Of a stretch of 35,671 bases of DNA, positions 24,315-34,330 are shown piece after piece (positions within the stretch are counted from its first letter, which is position 1; each line of letters opens with the position of its first letter). The position numbers and the translations under genes were made by a program. The notes below the pieces were generated by a model. That model saw only the letters and a program-made list of their open reading frames with translations, made no database searches and had not been told where the DNA came from. The stretch comes from Tepidimonas thermarum (GTDB lineage: Bacteria; Pseudomonadota; Gammaproteobacteria; Burkholderiales; Burkholderiaceae_C): contig NZ_VJOL01000029.1 of assembly GCF_007556705.1 (NCBI RefSeq), positions 1 to 35,671 of the forward strand, read 5' to 3'.

Positions 24315-26321
24315 ATGTTGCCCCACCAGCTCGAACTCCTGTCACCGGCGCGCGACGCCGACATCGGCATCGAAGCGGTCAACCACGGGGCGGATGCGGT
24401 CTACATCGGCGGCCCGGGCTTTGGAGCGCGCGCCAACGCCGCCAATCCGGTGCGCGACATCGAACGGCTGGTGCGCCACGCGCACCGCTACCACGCCCGG
24501 GTTTTCGTCACGCTCAACACCATCTTGCGCGACGACGAGCTCGAGCCCGCACGGCGCCTCATCCACGAGCTGTACGACATCGGCGTGGACGCGCTGATCG
24601 TGCAGGACATGGGACTGCTGGAGCTGGACCTGCCCCCCATCCAGTTGCATGCCAGCACCCAATGCGACATTCGCACCCCGCAGAAAGCGCGGTTTTTGCA
24701 GGATGTGGGCTTTTCCCAGGTGGTGCTGGCACGGGAGCTGACGCTGGAGCAGATCGCCGCGGTCGATGCGGCGCTGGGGCCGCGCGCTGCGCCCGGGCGA
24801 GCGGTGCTGGAGTTCTTCATCCACGGCGCACTGTGCGTGGCCTACAGCGGCCAGTGCTACATCAGCCATGCGCACACGGGCCGCAGCGCCAACCGCGGCG
24901 ACTGCTCGCAGGCCTGCCGCCTGCCCTACGAAGTGCGCGACGCGCAAGGGCGCATCCTCGCCCACGACAAGCACGTGTTGTCCATGAAGGACAACAACCA
25001 AAGCGCCAACCTGCGCGCGCTCATCGACGCCGGCGTGCGCAGCTTCAAGATCGAGGGCCGCTACAAGGACATGGGCTACGTGAAAAACATCACCGCCCAC
25101 TACCGCCGGCTGCTCGACGAGATCTTGGAGGAGCGGCCGGCATTGGCGGCCTCCTCCAGCGGCCGCTGCACCTACACGTTCACGCCGGATCCGGACCAGA
25201 ACTTCAACCGCGCGTTCACCGATTACTTCGTGAACGGTCGGCAGATCGACATCGGTGCCTTCGACAGCCCCAAGAACCCCGGCCGCCCGATCGGCTGGGT
25301 GGTGCGCACGACCGCGGACCATGTCGAGATCGAAACCCACGACCCCGCCACCGCATTGGCCAACGGCGACGGCCTGTGTTACCTGGACCTGCAGCACAAC
25401 CTGATCGGTCTGCAGACCAACCGGGTCGAGCGGCTGGGGCCGGGAGCGGAAGGGGGCATGCGCTGGCGCATCCATCCCAAGGATGCGATGGCGAGCCTCA
25501 AGGACCTGCGCCCGGGCACGGTGGTCAACCGCAACCGCAGCATGGCCTGGGTGCGGGCACTGGAGCGGCCCTCGGCCGAGCGGCGCATCGACCTGTGGAT
25601 GCGTCTGGCGGCGCACGGGGACGGCCTGCGCCTGTCGCTCACCGATGCGGATGGCTGCACGGGCAGCGCCGACCTGGACGGCCCGCTGGAGCCCGCTCGC
25701 GACGCAGAGGTCAACGCCGCCCGCCTGGCCGAAGGGCTCAAGCGGCTGGGCGACACCGTGTTTCAGGCGGTCTCGGTCGATGTTGCGGCAGCAGCGCCGT
25801 GGTTCGTGCCGGCGTCGCGCCTCAACGCGCTGCGCCGCGAGGCGGTGGCAGCCCTGATGGCCGCGCGCGAGGCCGCCCGTGTGCGGCCGGTCCGTGCGCC
25901 GGCCGTGCAGCCGCCCGTGCCCTACCCCGACGATGTGCTGACCTACCTGGGCAACGTCTACAACCACAAGGCGCGTGACTTTTATGCCCGCCACGGCGTG
26001 CGTGTGATCGCTGCCGCCTACGAAAGCCATGAAGAGCCGGGCGAGGTCAGCCTGATGATCACCAAGCACTGCGTGCGCTACAGCCTGAGCCTGTGCCCCA
26101 AACAGGCCAAGGGCGTAACGGGCGTGCAGGGGACGATCCGCGCCGAACCGCTGGTGCTGGTGCACGGCGACGAAAAACTCACCCTGCGCTTTGACTGCAA
26201 GCCGTGCGAGATGCACGTCGTCGGGCGCTTGAAGCGCCACGTGGTGCGCGAGGCGCAGCGCCAGGCGCGCGAGGCGCCGCTGCGCTTTTATCGCACCCGA
26301 CCCGCGCCGACGGCCCCCTGA
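24315..26321 (+). CDS. rlhA: U32-family 23S rRNA hydroxylase RlhA
   Basis: RlhA (formerly YdcP) hydroxylates cytidine 2501 of 23S rRNA in E. coli. The 668-residue length fits RlhA and is much longer than the ~450-residue tRNA-modifying relative TrhP. The U32 signature is clear (ELLSPARDADIGIEAVNHGADAVYIGG at the start; FIHGALCVAYSGQCYISHAHTGRSANRGDCSQACRLPY with several Cys). The C-terminal region has further cysteines (ITKHCVRYSLSLCPKQ and FDCKPCEMH) typical of family members that hold an iron-sulfur cluster. ATG 24315 gives the normal N-terminus. It is divergent from the thioesterase-GNAT gene. Confidence 0.88.
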   Translation: MLPHQLELLSPARDADIGIEAVNHGADAVYIGGPGFGARANAANPVRDIERLVRHAHRYHARVFVTLNTILRDDELEPARRLIHELYDIGVDALIVQDMGLLELDLPPIQLHASTQCDIRTPQKARFLQDVGFSQVVLARELTLEQIAAVDAALGPRAAPGRAVLEFFIHGALCVAYSGQCYISHAHTGRSANRGDCSQACRLPYEVRDAQGRILAHDKHVLSMKDNNQSANLRALIDAGVRSFKIEGRYKDMGYVKNITAHYRRLLDEILEERPALAASSSGRCTYTFTPDPDQNFNRAFTDYFVNGRQIDIGAFDSPKNPGRPIGWVVRTTADHVEIETHDPATALANGDGLCYLDLQHNLIGLQTNRVERLGPGAEGGMRWRIHPKDAMASLKDLRPGTVVNRNRSMAWVRALERPSAERRIDLWMRLAAHGDGLRLSLTDADGCTGSADLDGPLEPARDAEVNAARLAEGLKRLGDTVFQAVSVDVAAAAPWFVPASRLNALRREAVAALMAAREAARVRPVRAPAVQPPVPYPDDVLTYLGNVYNHKARDFYARHGVRVIAAAYESHEEPGEVSLMITKHCVRYSLSLCPKQAKGVTGVQGTIRAEPLVLVHGDEKLTLRFDCKPCEMHVVGRLKRHVVREAQRQAREAPLRFYRTRPAPTAP

Positions 26322-26340
26322 CGGCCGGGGGGCCTCGCGG

Positions 26341-26886
26341 TCAGACGTAACCCGCCACTGGCATGGGCGTGTGGCGCATGTGCAGCGCCAGCCCCAGGGC
26401 GGCCATGTGGTCGCCGTTGCGGCTCAGGATCGCCTGGGCCATGGGCAAAAACTCGGTCTCTTCGAAGCGGGCGTGGGCCCGGTACTGGGCGACCAGCGCT
26501 TCCAGGGCGGCGGTGTCCAGTTCGAACGACTGGCCTTTGGCCACTTTCTTGAGTCCGCCCTCCAGTCGCTTCCACAGCGTCTCCAGCGCGCGGTGCTCAT
26601 CGGTCAGCCGCCGCACCAAGGCCTGGGTGCGATCGCGCTCCGCCCCGGCTTCGCTGCTGGCGATCACGGCCGGGAACAGCTCGCGCTCTTCATCCAGATG
26701 GTGCTCGAAGATGGCCTCGCGGAAGAACTCGACCGACTGCTCGGCCACCTCGCGCGCGCGGGCCGCCGGCTGCAACAGCGCCGGCAGCTCCGCCAGCCCG
26801 TCGAGCTTGCGCAGGATGCCGGCATGGCATTGCGAGAAATCTGCGATCGGCTGATCGACGGTGCTGGGCGCATCGGATCCGGACAT
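26341..26886 (-). CDS. Hemerythrin-domain (HHE) protein
   Basis: The 181-residue protein carries the iron-ligand pattern of bacterial hemerythrin-like domains: a first His (FSQCHAGILRKLDGL), the pair with Glu (IFEHHLDEERELFP), a later His (LTDEHRALETLWKRL) and the last ligand group (YRAHARFEETEFLPMA). Such proteins bind a di-iron centre that senses or handles oxygen, nitric oxide or peroxide. The ATG at 26886 (MSGSDAP) was chosen because it leaves a leader of about 27 bases after a plausible -10. Starts at 26907 (ATG) or 26910 (GTG) are possible. An FNR-like site lies just upstream, which fits oxygen-dependent control. It ends 20 bp from the rlhA stop. Confidence 0.88.
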   Translation of the reverse strand: MSGSDAPSTVDQPIADFSQCHAGILRKLDGLAELPALLQPAARAREVAEQSVEFFREAIFEHHLDEERELFPAVIASSEAGAERDRTQALVRRLTDEHRALETLWKRLEGGLKKVAKGQSFELDTAALEALVAQYRAHARFEETEFLPMAQAILSRNGDHMAALGLALHMRHTPMPVAGYV

Positions 26887-26919
26887 GGCAACACCGTTTT
26901 GCAACATCACGATGTGGCC

Positions 26920-26925
26920 AGTCTA
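26920..26925 (-). promoter_or_regulatory. Candidate -10 element for the hemerythrin gene
   Basis: TAGACT on minus (26925-26920, 4 of 6 to TATAAT) stands 21 bp from the FNR-like site. An activating FNR dimer at -41.5 would leave about 22 bp, so the geometry is close to that of a class II FNR promoter. Confidence 0.35.
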
Positions 26926-26942
26926 GCCGCTGGGCTGCCGCA

Positions 26943-26964
26943 AACCTTGACACGCATCAAGGTT
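26943..26964 (-). promoter_or_regulatory. FNR/Anr-like binding site, 8 bp perfect palindrome
   Basis: Positions 26947-26960 read TTGAC-ACGC-ATCAA; on the minus strand this is TTGAT-GCGT-GTCAA, one mismatch from the FNR consensus TTGAT-N4-ATCAA. The palindrome extends to AACCTTGA/TCAAGGTT (26943-26964). It lies about 60 bp upstream of the chosen hemerythrin start. Binding is inferred, not shown. Confidence 0.55.
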
Positions 26965-26966
26965 CG

Positions 26967-26985
26967 GTCCACCGCTCAGGTGGAC
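26967..26985 (-). terminator. Hairpin just after purL, weak terminator candidate
   Basis: GTCCACC (26967-26973) and GGTGGAC (26979-26985) form a perfect 7 bp stem with a 5-base loop, 13 bp past the purL stop on the minus strand. No T-run follows, so it may only stabilise the 3' end. Confidence 0.4.
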
Positions 26986-26998
26986 GCGGGGTTCGCGC

Positions 26999-29900
26999 TC
27001 AGCCGATCCAGCGCCGGGCGTTGCGGAACATGCGCATCCACGGGCTGTACGCTTCGATACCGCCGGTGGCACCGAGGTCGGTCCAGCTCATCTGCACGTT
27101 GCGGAACACCCGCTCCGGGTGCGGCATCATCGCCGTGAAGCGGCCGTCCGGCGTGGTGACTGCCGTGATGCCGCGGGGGCTGCCGTTGGGGTTGTAGGGA
27201 TAGGCCTCGGTCGGCTGCCCGTGGTGGTCCACGTAGCGCATGGCCACCGCCACCGCCTCGATATGGCCGCGCTGGCCGAAGTTGGCGTAACCCTCGCCGT
27301 GCGCCACCGCAATGGGCAAGCGGCTGCCCGCCATGCCCTGGAAGAACAGGCTGGGCGAGTCGGTCACCTCCACCAGCGACAGCCGGGCCTCGAAGCGTTC
27401 GCTGACGTTGGTGGTGAAGCGCGGCCAGTGCTCGGCGCCGGGAATGATGGCGGCGAGCTCGGCAAACATCTGGCAGCCGTTGCACACGCCCAGCCCGAAG
27501 GTGTCCGGCCGCGCGAAGAAAGCGGCAAACTGCTCCGACAGCTCCGGATGGAAGGTGATGGAGCGCGCCCAGCCGATGCCGGCGCCCAGCGTGTCGCCGT
27601 AGCTGAAGCCGCCACAGGCCACCAGGCCGCTGAACGCTGCCAGCGTGGTGCGGCCACTGAGCAGGTCGGTCATGTGCACGTCCACCGCTTCGAAGCCGGC
27701 GCTGTCGAAGGCGTAGGCCATCTCGACATGCGAGTTGACGCCCTGCTCGCGCAGGATGGCCACACGCGGCCGCGCCAACTGCAGGTACGGCGCAGCCACG
27801 TCCTGCGCGGGATCGAACGTCAGCGCCACGTGCATGCCGGGGTCGTCGGCGCGGCCGGCCGCGGCGTGTTCGGCGTCGGCGCAGGCGGGGTTGTCGCGCA
27901 GCTGGCAGATCTTCCAGCTCACGCTGTCCCAGACCTGGTGCAAATCCTCCAGCCGGGCGCTGAAGATGCACTTGGCGTCGCGCCAGATTTGCAGCTCGCC
28001 CTTGCCCGCATCGATCGGGCTCGCGGCGGGGCGCGTCTTGCCGATGACATGGCTGCAGGCGGACAGCCCATGCGCGCGCAGGGTTTGCAGCACATGGTCG
28101 CGCTCGGCGCTGCGCGCCTGCAGCACGACGCCCAGCTCCTCGCTGAAGAGGGCCTTGAGGGTGAGCTCCTCCCGGCGCGCGCTGACCTGCGCGGCCCAGT
28201 TCTTGGCGTCGCCGTAGTCGGCGCGGCTGTCCTGGATGCCGTCGCTTTCGGTCACCAGCAAATCCACGTTGAGCGTGACGCCCACGTGGCCGGCGAAGGC
28301 CATCTCGGCCACACAGGCCAGCAGCCCGCCGTCGCTGCGGTCGTGGTAGGCCAGGATGAGGCCCTCGGCGCGCAGCGCATTGACGGCATCGACCAGCCGC
28401 ACCAAATCCTGCGGCGCGTCCAGGTCGGGCACCGCGCCGCCCGGCTGGTCCAGCACCTGGGCCAGAATCGAGCCGCCCATGCGGTGGCGCCCGCGCCCCA
28501 GGTCGATCAGGATCAGCGTGGTGTCCTGCTGCGCGTCGAGCTGCGGCGTCAGCGTCCCCCGCACGTCCGGCAGGGTGGCAAACGCGCTCACGATCAGGCT
28601 CACCGGCGCCACCACGTTGCGGGTGTGGCCATCGGCGGTGCGCCACTGGGTGCGCATGGACAGGCTGTCCTTGCCCACCGGGATGCCGATGCCCAGCTGC
28701 GGGCACAGCTCCAGCCCCACCGCCTTGACCGTGTCGTAGAGCGCCGCATCTTCACCCGGCTCGCCACAGGCGGCCATCCAGTTGGCCGAGAGCTTGACGC
28801 GTGCCAGCTCGATGGGCGCGGCCAGCAGGTTGGTGATGGCCTCGGCCACCGCCATGCGGCCCGCTGCCGGGGCGTCCAGCGCGGCGATCGGCGTGCGCTC
28901 GCCCATGGCCATGGCCTCGCCCGCCAGGCCACGAAAGTCCGCCAACGTCACCGCGCAATCGGCCACCGGCACCTGCCACGGGCCCACCATCTGGTCGCGG
29001 TGGGTCAGCCCGCCCACCGTGCGGTCGCCAATCGTGATCAAAAAGCGCTTGGACGCCACGGTGGGGTGCGACAGCACGTCGATGACGGCCTGCTGCAACG
29101 TCACCCCGGTGCCGTCGAAGGGGGCAAAGCGGCGCGCGATGCGCGTGACCTCGCGCCGCATGCGCGGGGGCTTGCCCAGCAACACGTCCATCGGCATGTC
29201 CACCGGGCGGGCGTCGGCCGCGTCGCGCGCCTGCGCATCGGCCAGCACGAGCTGGCGCTCCTCGGTGGCCACGCCCACCACCGCAAACGGGCAGCGTTCG
29301 CGTTCGCACAGCGCGGCAAAACGCGGCAGCGCATCGGGGGCCAGGGCCAGCACGTAGCGCTCCTGGCTTTCGTTGCACCAGATTTCCTTGGGCGCCAGGC
29401 CGCTTTCTTCGAGCGGAATCGCACGCAGATCGAAACGCGCACCGCGCCCGGCGTCGTTGACCAACTCCGGAAACGCATTGGACAGCCCGCCGGCGCCGAC
29501 GTCGTGGATGGCCAGGATGGGGTTGTCCGCCCCCAGCGCCCAGCAGTGGTTGATCACCTCCTGCGCGCGGCGCTGGATTTCGGGGTTGCCGCGCTGCACC
29601 GAGTCGAAGTCGAGCTCGGCCGCGTTGGCGCCGCTGGCCATGGAGCTGGCTGCCCCACCGCCCATCCCGATGCGCATGCCCGGCCCGCCCAGCTGCACCA
29701 GCAGCGTGCCGGCCGGGAACGTGATCTTGTGCGTGAGCGTGGCGTCGATCTGCCCCACCCCACCGGCGATCATGATGGGCTTGTGGTAGCCGCGCTCGAG
29801 CGCGTCCACGTCCGAAACGATGCGCTGCTCGTAGGCGCGGAAATACCCCAGCAGATTGGGACGGCCAAACTCGTTGTTGAACGCGGCCCCTCCCAAGGGG

Positions 29901-31057
29901 CCTTCGATCATGATCTGCAGCGGGCTGGCGATGTGGTGCGGCTTGCCCTCGGGCTGGTCGGACCAGCCATCCCACAGCCGCGACACGGAAAACCCCGTCA
30001 AACCCGCCTTGGGCCGCGCGCCGCGCCCCGTCGCCCCCTCGTCACGGATTTCGCCCCCGGCGCCCGTGGCCGCCCCCGGAAACGGCGAGATCGCCGTCGG
30101 GTGGTTGTGCGTCTCCACCTTCATCAGGATGTGGTGCTGGGCCTGGCTGCGCCGGTAGCTGGGGCTGCCCTGGCCATCGGGCACTGCCACGAAGCGTTCG
30201 ACCGTGTGCCCCTCCATCACCGCGGCGTTGTCCGCATAGGCCACGACGGTGTGCTGCGGCGCCATGCGGTGCGTGTGGCGGATCATGCCAAACAGGGTGT
30301 GGGGCTGTTCCTCGCCGTCGATCACAAACTGGGCGTTGAAAATCTTGTGCCGACAGTGCTCGCTGTTGGCTTGGGCAAACATCATCAGCTCGACGTCGCT
30401 GGGGTTGCGGCCCAGGCGCCCAAACGCCTCCACCAGGTAGTCGATTTCATCGTCCGCCAGCGCCAGGCCCCAGGCGGTGTTGGCCTCTTGCAGCGCCGCG
30501 CGGCCGCGCCCGAGCACATCCACCCGCGCCATGGGCGGCGCGGCCAGCGGCGCAAACAGCGCGCCCGCATCGGCGGTGTCACGCAGCACGCTTTCGGTCA
30601 TGCGGTCGTGCAACAGCGCCGCGCAGGCCTGCCACGCCGCTTCATCCAGCGCGGCCGGGCGGCCCAGCATCCCCGCCAGCGTCCCGGGTTGCACGGTCAA
30701 CCAATACTCGATGACGCGCTCGACCCGGCGCGCGGCCAGCCCGCAGTTGCGCGCGATGTCGGTGGCCTTGGACGCCCAGGGTGAGACCGTGCCCAGACGC
30801 GGGGTGACGACCACGCGCACGCCCTGCGTCGGCCCGGCATAGGGCTCGCCGTAGGTCAGCAGCGCCGCCCAGCGCGCGCGCGCGGCGTCGTCCAGCGCCG
30901 CGTCGGTGGCCACCAGGTGCACGTAGCGCGCCGCGATGCCGGTGATGCGTGCATCGACGGCCTGCAGGCGTGGCAACAAACGGCGGGCACGAAAGTGACC
31001 CAGGGCATCCCCCCCGGGAAACGTGGACAGATGGATGGGGGTGTCGGATGCGGTCAC
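26999..31057 (-). CDS. purL: Phosphoribosylformylglycinamidine synthase, large single-chain form
   Basis: PurL (FGAM synthase) converts FGAR to FGAM in de novo purine synthesis, using ATP and glutamine. At 1352 residues this is the long gammaproteobacterial/betaproteobacterial form, with an N-terminal domain, two synthetase halves and a C-terminal glutamine amidotransferase. The amidotransferase nucleophile Cys1192 is in [12 protein letters not shown], and HGEGYANF carries a conserved His region. The central parts ([33 protein letters not shown], and GKDSLSMRT) are as expected. The start codon is GTG at 31057. A 1221-codon open frame on the opposite strand is a codon-bias shadow and is not a gene. 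Confidence 0.96.
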   Translation of the reverse strand: MTASDTPIHLSTFPGGDALGHFRARRLLPRLQAVDARITGIAARYVHLVATDAALDDAARARWAALLTYGEPYAGPTQGVRVVVTPRLGTVSPWASKATDIARNCGLAARRVERVIEYWLTVQPGTLAGMLGRPAALDEAAWQACAALLHDRMTESVLRDTADAGALFAPLAAPPMARVDVLGRGRAALQEANTAWGLALADDEIDYLVEAFGRLGRNPSDVELMMFAQANSEHCRHKIFNAQFVIDGEEQPHTLFGMIRHTHRMAPQHTVVAYADNAAVMEGHTVERFVAVPDGQGSPSYRRSQAQHHILMKVETHNHPTAISPFPGAATGAGGEIRDEGATGRGARPKAGLTGFSVSRLWDGWSDQPEGKPHHIASPLQIMIEGPLGGAAFNNEFGRPNLLGYFRAYEQRIVSDVDALERGYHKPIMIAGGVGQIDATLTHKITFPAGTLLVQLGGPGMRIGMGGGAASSMASGANAAELDFDSVQRGNPEIQRRAQEVINHCWALGADNPILAIHDVGAGGLSNAFPELVNDAGRGARFDLRAIPLEESGLAPKEIWCNESQERYVLALAPDALPRFAALCERERCPFAVVGVATEERQLVLADAQARDAADARPVDMPMDVLLGKPPRMRREVTRIARRFAPFDGTGVTLQQAVIDVLSHPTVASKRFLITIGDRTVGGLTHRDQMVGPWQVPVADCAVTLADFRGLAGEAMAMGERTPIAALDAPAAGRMAVAEAITNLLAAPIELARVKLSANWMAACGEPGEDAALYDTVKAVGLELCPQLGIGIPVGKDSLSMRTQWRTADGHTRNVVAPVSLIVSAFATLPDVRGTLTPQLDAQQDTTLILIDLGRGRHRMGGSILAQVLDQPGGAVPDLDAPQDLVRLVDAVNALRAEGLILAYHDRSDGGLLACVAEMAFAGHVGVTLNVDLLVTESDGIQDSRADYGDAKNWAAQVSARREELTLKALFSEELGVVLQARSAERDHVLQTLRAHGLSACSHVIGKTRPAASPIDAGKGELQIWRDAKCIFSARLEDLHQVWDSVSWKICQLRDNPACADAEHAAAGRADDPGMHVALTFDPAQDVAAPYLQLARPRVAILREQGVNSHVEMAYAFDSAGFEAVDVHMTDLLSGRTTLAAFSGLVACGGFSYGDTLGAGIGWARSITFHPELSEQFAAFFARPDTFGLGVCNGCQMFAELAAIIPGAEHWPRFTTNVSERFEARLSLVEVTDSPSLFFQGMAGSRLPIAVAHGEGYANFGQRGHIEAVAVAMRYVDHHGQPTEAYPYNPNGSPRGITAVTTPDGRFTAMMPHPERVFRNVQMSWTDLGATGGIEAYSPWMRMFRNARRWIG

Positions 31058-31090
31058 GGCGGGCTGGACGAAGACGTAGAACAGCCGGCG

Positions 31091-31096
31091 ATTTTA
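31091..31096 (-). promoter_or_regulatory. Candidate -10 for purL
   Basis: TAAAAT on minus (31096-31091, 5 of 6 to TATAAT) sits 33 bp before the purL GTG, in GC-rich surroundings. No good -35 is found at the normal distance. Confidence 0.3.
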
Positions 31097-31144
31097 TCCG
31101 CCCCCTTCGCGGTGGACCGGGCGGTCAATTAGGGTTTGCCCCGC

Positions 31145-31172
31145 TTGCTGGCCCCACAGCATGAAGTATCCT
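31145..31172 (+). promoter_or_regulatory. Candidate promoter for the liv-type operon
   Basis: TTGCTG (31145-31150) and TATCCT (31167-31172) are 16 bp apart, giving a leader of about 40 bases. A consensus TTGACA lies just downstream at 31178-31183 but has no matching -10, so it is not used. The gene has a strong ribosome binding site, GAGGAG, 7 bp before its ATG. Confidence 0.35.
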
Positions 31173-31217
31173 GCATGTTGACAAACGGCATCGTTCCCTA
31201 CACCGAGGAGACACACC

Positions 31218-32405
31218 ATGACCACCCGCCGCGTCGTTTTGACCCGCAGCGCCGCCGTGATCGGCGCCGCCTCCACCGGCCTGCTGCTGCCTTCGATCGT
31301 CCGCGCCCAGGCGGCGCGTGTGCGTGTGGGCTTCATGCTGCCCTACACCGGCACCTTCGCCCAACTGGGTGTGGCCATCGAAAACGGCGTGCGCATGGCG
31401 CTCGATGAGGCCGGTGGCAAGCTGGGCGGGCGCGACATCGACTTCGTCAAGGTCGACGACGAATCCAACCCGGCCAAGGGGGTGGAAAACGCCAACCGGC
31501 TCGTGCAGCGCGACAAGGTCGATGTCTTGATCGGCACGGTCCACTCCGGCGTGCAAATGGGCATCCACAAGGTCGCGCGCGAGTCGGGCGTGCTCAACCT
31601 GATCCCCAACGCGGGAATGCACGCGGCCACGCGCCAGCTGTGCGCCCCCAACGTGTTTCGCACCAGCTTCACCAACGCGCAGCCCACGCTGGCGCTGGGC
31701 AAACCGATGGTGGAGCGCGGCCACAAGCGCGCCGTGTGGATCACCTGGAACTACGCGGCCGGCGACGAGGCCTTCGAGGGCTTTGAGCAGAGCTACACCG
31801 CGGCCGGCGGCACCATCGTCAAAAAGCTCGGGCTGCCCTTCCCCAACGTCGAATTCCAAGCCCTGCTGACCGAAATCGCCGCGCTCAAGCCCGATGCGGT
31901 GGCGTGCTTCTTTGCCGGCGGCGGCGCCGCCAAGTTCCTGCGCGACTACGCGGCAGCGGGCCTCAACCGCAGCATCCAGCTCTATGGGTCGGGCTTCTTG
32001 ACCGAAGGCGTGCTCGACGCCGCCGGGGATGCCGCCGAGGGCGTCATCACCACCATGCACTACAGCGACGCGCTGGACACCCCGCGCAACAAGCAGTTCC
32101 GCCTGAATTACGCCAAAACCTTCAAGATGCAGCCGGATGTGTACGCCGTGCAGGGCTACGACACCGGCTTGTTGCTGCTGCAGGGTGCCAAAGCGGTGGG
32201 GGGCGACTTCTCCAACAAAAAGGCACTCTACGCGGCGATGGAAGGCGCTGTCATCGACAGCCCGCGCGGGCAGTGGCGCATGAGCAAGGCGCACAACCCG
32301 ATCCAGGACATCTACCTGCGCCAGGTCAAGGGCAAGGAAAACCGCGTGATCGGCATTGCCGCCAAGGCCGTCGAAGACCCGGGCACCGGCTGCCGCATGG
32401 GTTGA
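31218..32405 (+). CDS. Branched-chain-type ABC importer, periplasmic binding protein
   Basis: The 395-residue protein has a twin-arginine-like signal (MTTRRVVLTRSAAVIGAASTG, cut near AQA at about 32) and a Peripla_BP_6 binding fold, opening VRVGFMLPYTGTFAQLGVAIENGVRMAL. The pattern fits Liv-type binding proteins, which bind leucine, isoleucine, valine, urea, short amides or aromatic acids. The ligand cannot be read from sequence. It heads the operon with LivH, LivM, LivG and LivF homologues, 18 bp before the next gene. Because livM is frameshifted and livF is cut, the transporter may be non-functional in this strain. Confidence 0.9.
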   Translation: MTTRRVVLTRSAAVIGAASTGLLLPSIVRAQAARVRVGFMLPYTGTFAQLGVAIENGVRMALDEAGGKLGGRDIDFVKVDDESNPAKGVENANRLVQRDKVDVLIGTVHSGVQMGIHKVARESGVLNLIPNAGMHAATRQLCAPNVFRTSFTNAQPTLALGKPMVERGHKRAVWITWNYAAGDEAFEGFEQSYTAAGGTIVKKLGLPFPNVEFQALLTEIAALKPDAVACFFAGGGAAKFLRDYAAAGLNRSIQLYGSGFLTEGVLDAAGDAAEGVITTMHYSDALDTPRNKQFRLNYAKTFKMQPDVYAVQGYDTGLLLLQGAKAVGGDFSNKKALYAAMEGAVIDSPRGQWRMSKAHNPIQDIYLRQVKGKENRVIGIAAKAVEDPGTGCRMG

Positions 32406-32423
32406 ACGGGGATTGACGCGTCC

Positions 32424-33287
32424 ATGGACCTGGCCAACTTCCTGATTCAGCTGCTCAACGGCGTCCAGTACGGCCTGCTGCTGTTCATGCTGGCAGCGGG
32501 CTTGACGCTGATTTTCGGCATCATGGGCGTGGTCAATCTGGCGCACGGCAGCTTCTACATGCTGGGCGCCTACCTGGCTTGGTGGTTGGTGGGGGCCATC
32601 GACAGCCTGCTGCTGGCCATCGTGCTGGGGGCGGCGCTCGCGTTCGTCCTGGGCTGGCTGCTGGAGTGGGGCTTGTTCCGACATCTGTACCAGCGCGACC
32701 ACCTCGACCAGGTGCTGCTGACGTTCGGGTTGATTTACCTGTTCGAAGAAGCCCGCTCGCTGCTGTGGGGCGACGATGTGCACGCGGTGGCCGTGCCGCC
32801 GCTGCTCGAGGGTTCGATCGCGCTCACCGATACCCTGGCCTACCCGGTGTACCGCCTGTTCATCATGGGGTTGTGCGTGTTGCTGGCGCTGGGGCTGTAC
32901 GTGCTGATCGCGCGCACACGGCTGGGCATGAAGATCCGTGCCGGCGCGTTCAACCGCGCGATGGCCGAGGCCTTGGGCATCAACATCCGGCTCGTGCACG
33001 GGGTGGTGTTTGCGCTGGGCGTTACCCTGGCGGTGGTCGCCGGCATGATGGCCGCCCCCCTGTCCAGCGTCTACCCCAACATGGGCGCCCCGGTGCTGAT
33101 CATGTGCTTCGTCGTCGTGGTCATCGGCGGCATCGGCTCGGTGCGCGGCGCCTTCGTCGCGGCCCTGATGGTGGGGTTGGTGGACACCTTCGGCAAAGTG
33201 CTCGTGCCCCAGATCGCCAGCATGCTGATCTACATGTTGATGGCGGCCGTGCTGCTGTACCGGCCCGAAGGCCTGTTCAAACAATAA
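32424..33287 (+). CDS. livH: Branched-chain-type ABC importer, permease LivH
   Basis: This 287-residue inner-membrane protein has about eight hydrophobic segments. It begins with LNGVQYGLLLFMLAAGLTLIFGIMGVVNLAHGSFYMLGAY, the conserved N-terminus of LivH-type permeases, and has GLDVT-like loop sequence late (ALGINIRLVHGVVFALGVTLAVVAGMMAAPL) and GGIGSVRGAF near the end. It pairs with LivM to form the channel. No frame lesion is seen. The gene ends 7 bp before livM. Confidence 0.93.
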   Translation: MDLANFLIQLLNGVQYGLLLFMLAAGLTLIFGIMGVVNLAHGSFYMLGAYLAWWLVGAIDSLLLAIVLGAALAFVLGWLLEWGLFRHLYQRDHLDQVLLTFGLIYLFEEARSLLWGDDVHAVAVPPLLEGSIALTDTLAYPVYRLFIMGLCVLLALGLYVLIARTRLGMKIRAGAFNRAMAEALGINIRLVHGVVFALGVTLAVVAGMMAAPLSSVYPNMGAPVLIMCFVVVVIGGIGSVRGAFVAALMVGLVDTFGKVLVPQIASMLIYMLMAAVLLYRPEGLFKQ

Positions 33288-33294
33288 CCCTCCC

Positions 33295-34330
33295 ATGTCG
33301 ATCGCCGCCCCCATCGAACGGCTGCCGCGCAGCCTGCAGCTCACGCTGGCCCTGGGCGCCGTCGCGCTCGCCGCCTTTCCCTGGCTGGGGCTGGAAAACG
33401 AGCGCTACTACCTGCAAATGCTCACCCAGATGATGATCCTAGCCATTTTGGCCATGAGCCTGGACCTGCTGCAAGGGGTGACCGGGCTGGTATCGCTGGG
33501 CCACGCCGCCTTCTTTGGCTTGGCCGGCTATGTGCTGGCGTTCGTGACGCCCTCGTCTGGCCCGCCCAGCCTGTGGTGGTCGCTGCCGGTGGCCGTGGGC
33601 GCGGCGGCGCTGGCGGCGCTGGTCATCGGATTTTTCGTCGTGCGCACCAAGGGCATTTACTTCATCATGGTGACCATGGCCTTTGCGCAGATGCTGTATT
33701 ACCTGTTCTTTGACAACAAGGCGCTGGGGGGGGTCGGACGGCATCTACGTGCTGTTCAAGCCGTCCACCGGCTGGGGTGGGGACTGGCAGCCTCTCGACC
33801 TGGAAAACCCCGTGACCTTTTACTACCTGACGCTGGCATGCCTGGTGGGGGTGTATGCGTTTTTGCGCCGCTTGCTGTTTTCGCCGTTTGGGCGGGTGCT
33901 GGGGGGCATCCGGGTCAACGAACACCGCTTGCGCGCGGTGGGCTACCGCACGTTTGGCTACAAGCTCACCGCCTTTACGCTGGCCGGTGCGCTGGCGGGC
34001 CTGGCGGGCTACTTGTGGGCGGCGCAGACCGGATTCGTCAACCCCGAGCTGCTGGGTTTTCATCAAAGCGCGCACGCCATCATGATGGTCATCCTGGGCG
34101 GCATGGGCAATTTTGCCGGCGCCATCGTCGGCGCCTTTGCCTTTGAGTACCTGTTGCACGTCTTCAAAGACCTGACCAAGCACTGGCAGCTGCTCATGGG
34201 CGGCTTTATCGTGCTCGTGGTCTTTGTGGCCCCACGTGGCCTCATTGGCCTGGGGGACACGCTGCTGCAACGGCGGCGCCGCGCCCAAGCGCTGGTGGCC
34301 GAGTCGGTTCCCGGGGGGCATCATGGCTGA
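33295..34330 (+). pseudogene. livM: Branched-chain-type permease LivM, frameshifted at a G8 run
   Basis: The first part (from 33295) reads as LivM up to FFDNKALGG, the last normal residue being near 33732. At 33726-33733 the sequence has eight G in a row. With seven G the reading continues directly into SDGIYVLFKPSTGWGGDWQPLDLENPVTFYYL and the rest of a standard LivM, ending at 34330. With eight G, translation shifts and the normal C-terminal half, including the second membrane part and EAA-like loop (GIRVNEHRLRAVGYRTFGYK), is lost. Corrected, the protein would have 344 residues. The run could be a sequencing error, a real mutation, or phase variation; the sequence alone cannot tell. livG starts 8 bp before the livM stop. 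Confidence 0.9.

Noticed and set aside
27119-30784. A 1221-codon plus-strand open frame opposite purL
   Set aside because: It mirrors purL codon by codon, is rich in His, Arg, Gln and Ala, shows no family motif, and arises from high-GC codon bias.
31178-31183. Consensus TTGACA upstream of the liv-type operon
   Set aside because: No acceptable -10 lies 15-19 bp downstream and the leader would be too short for the ribosome binding site.
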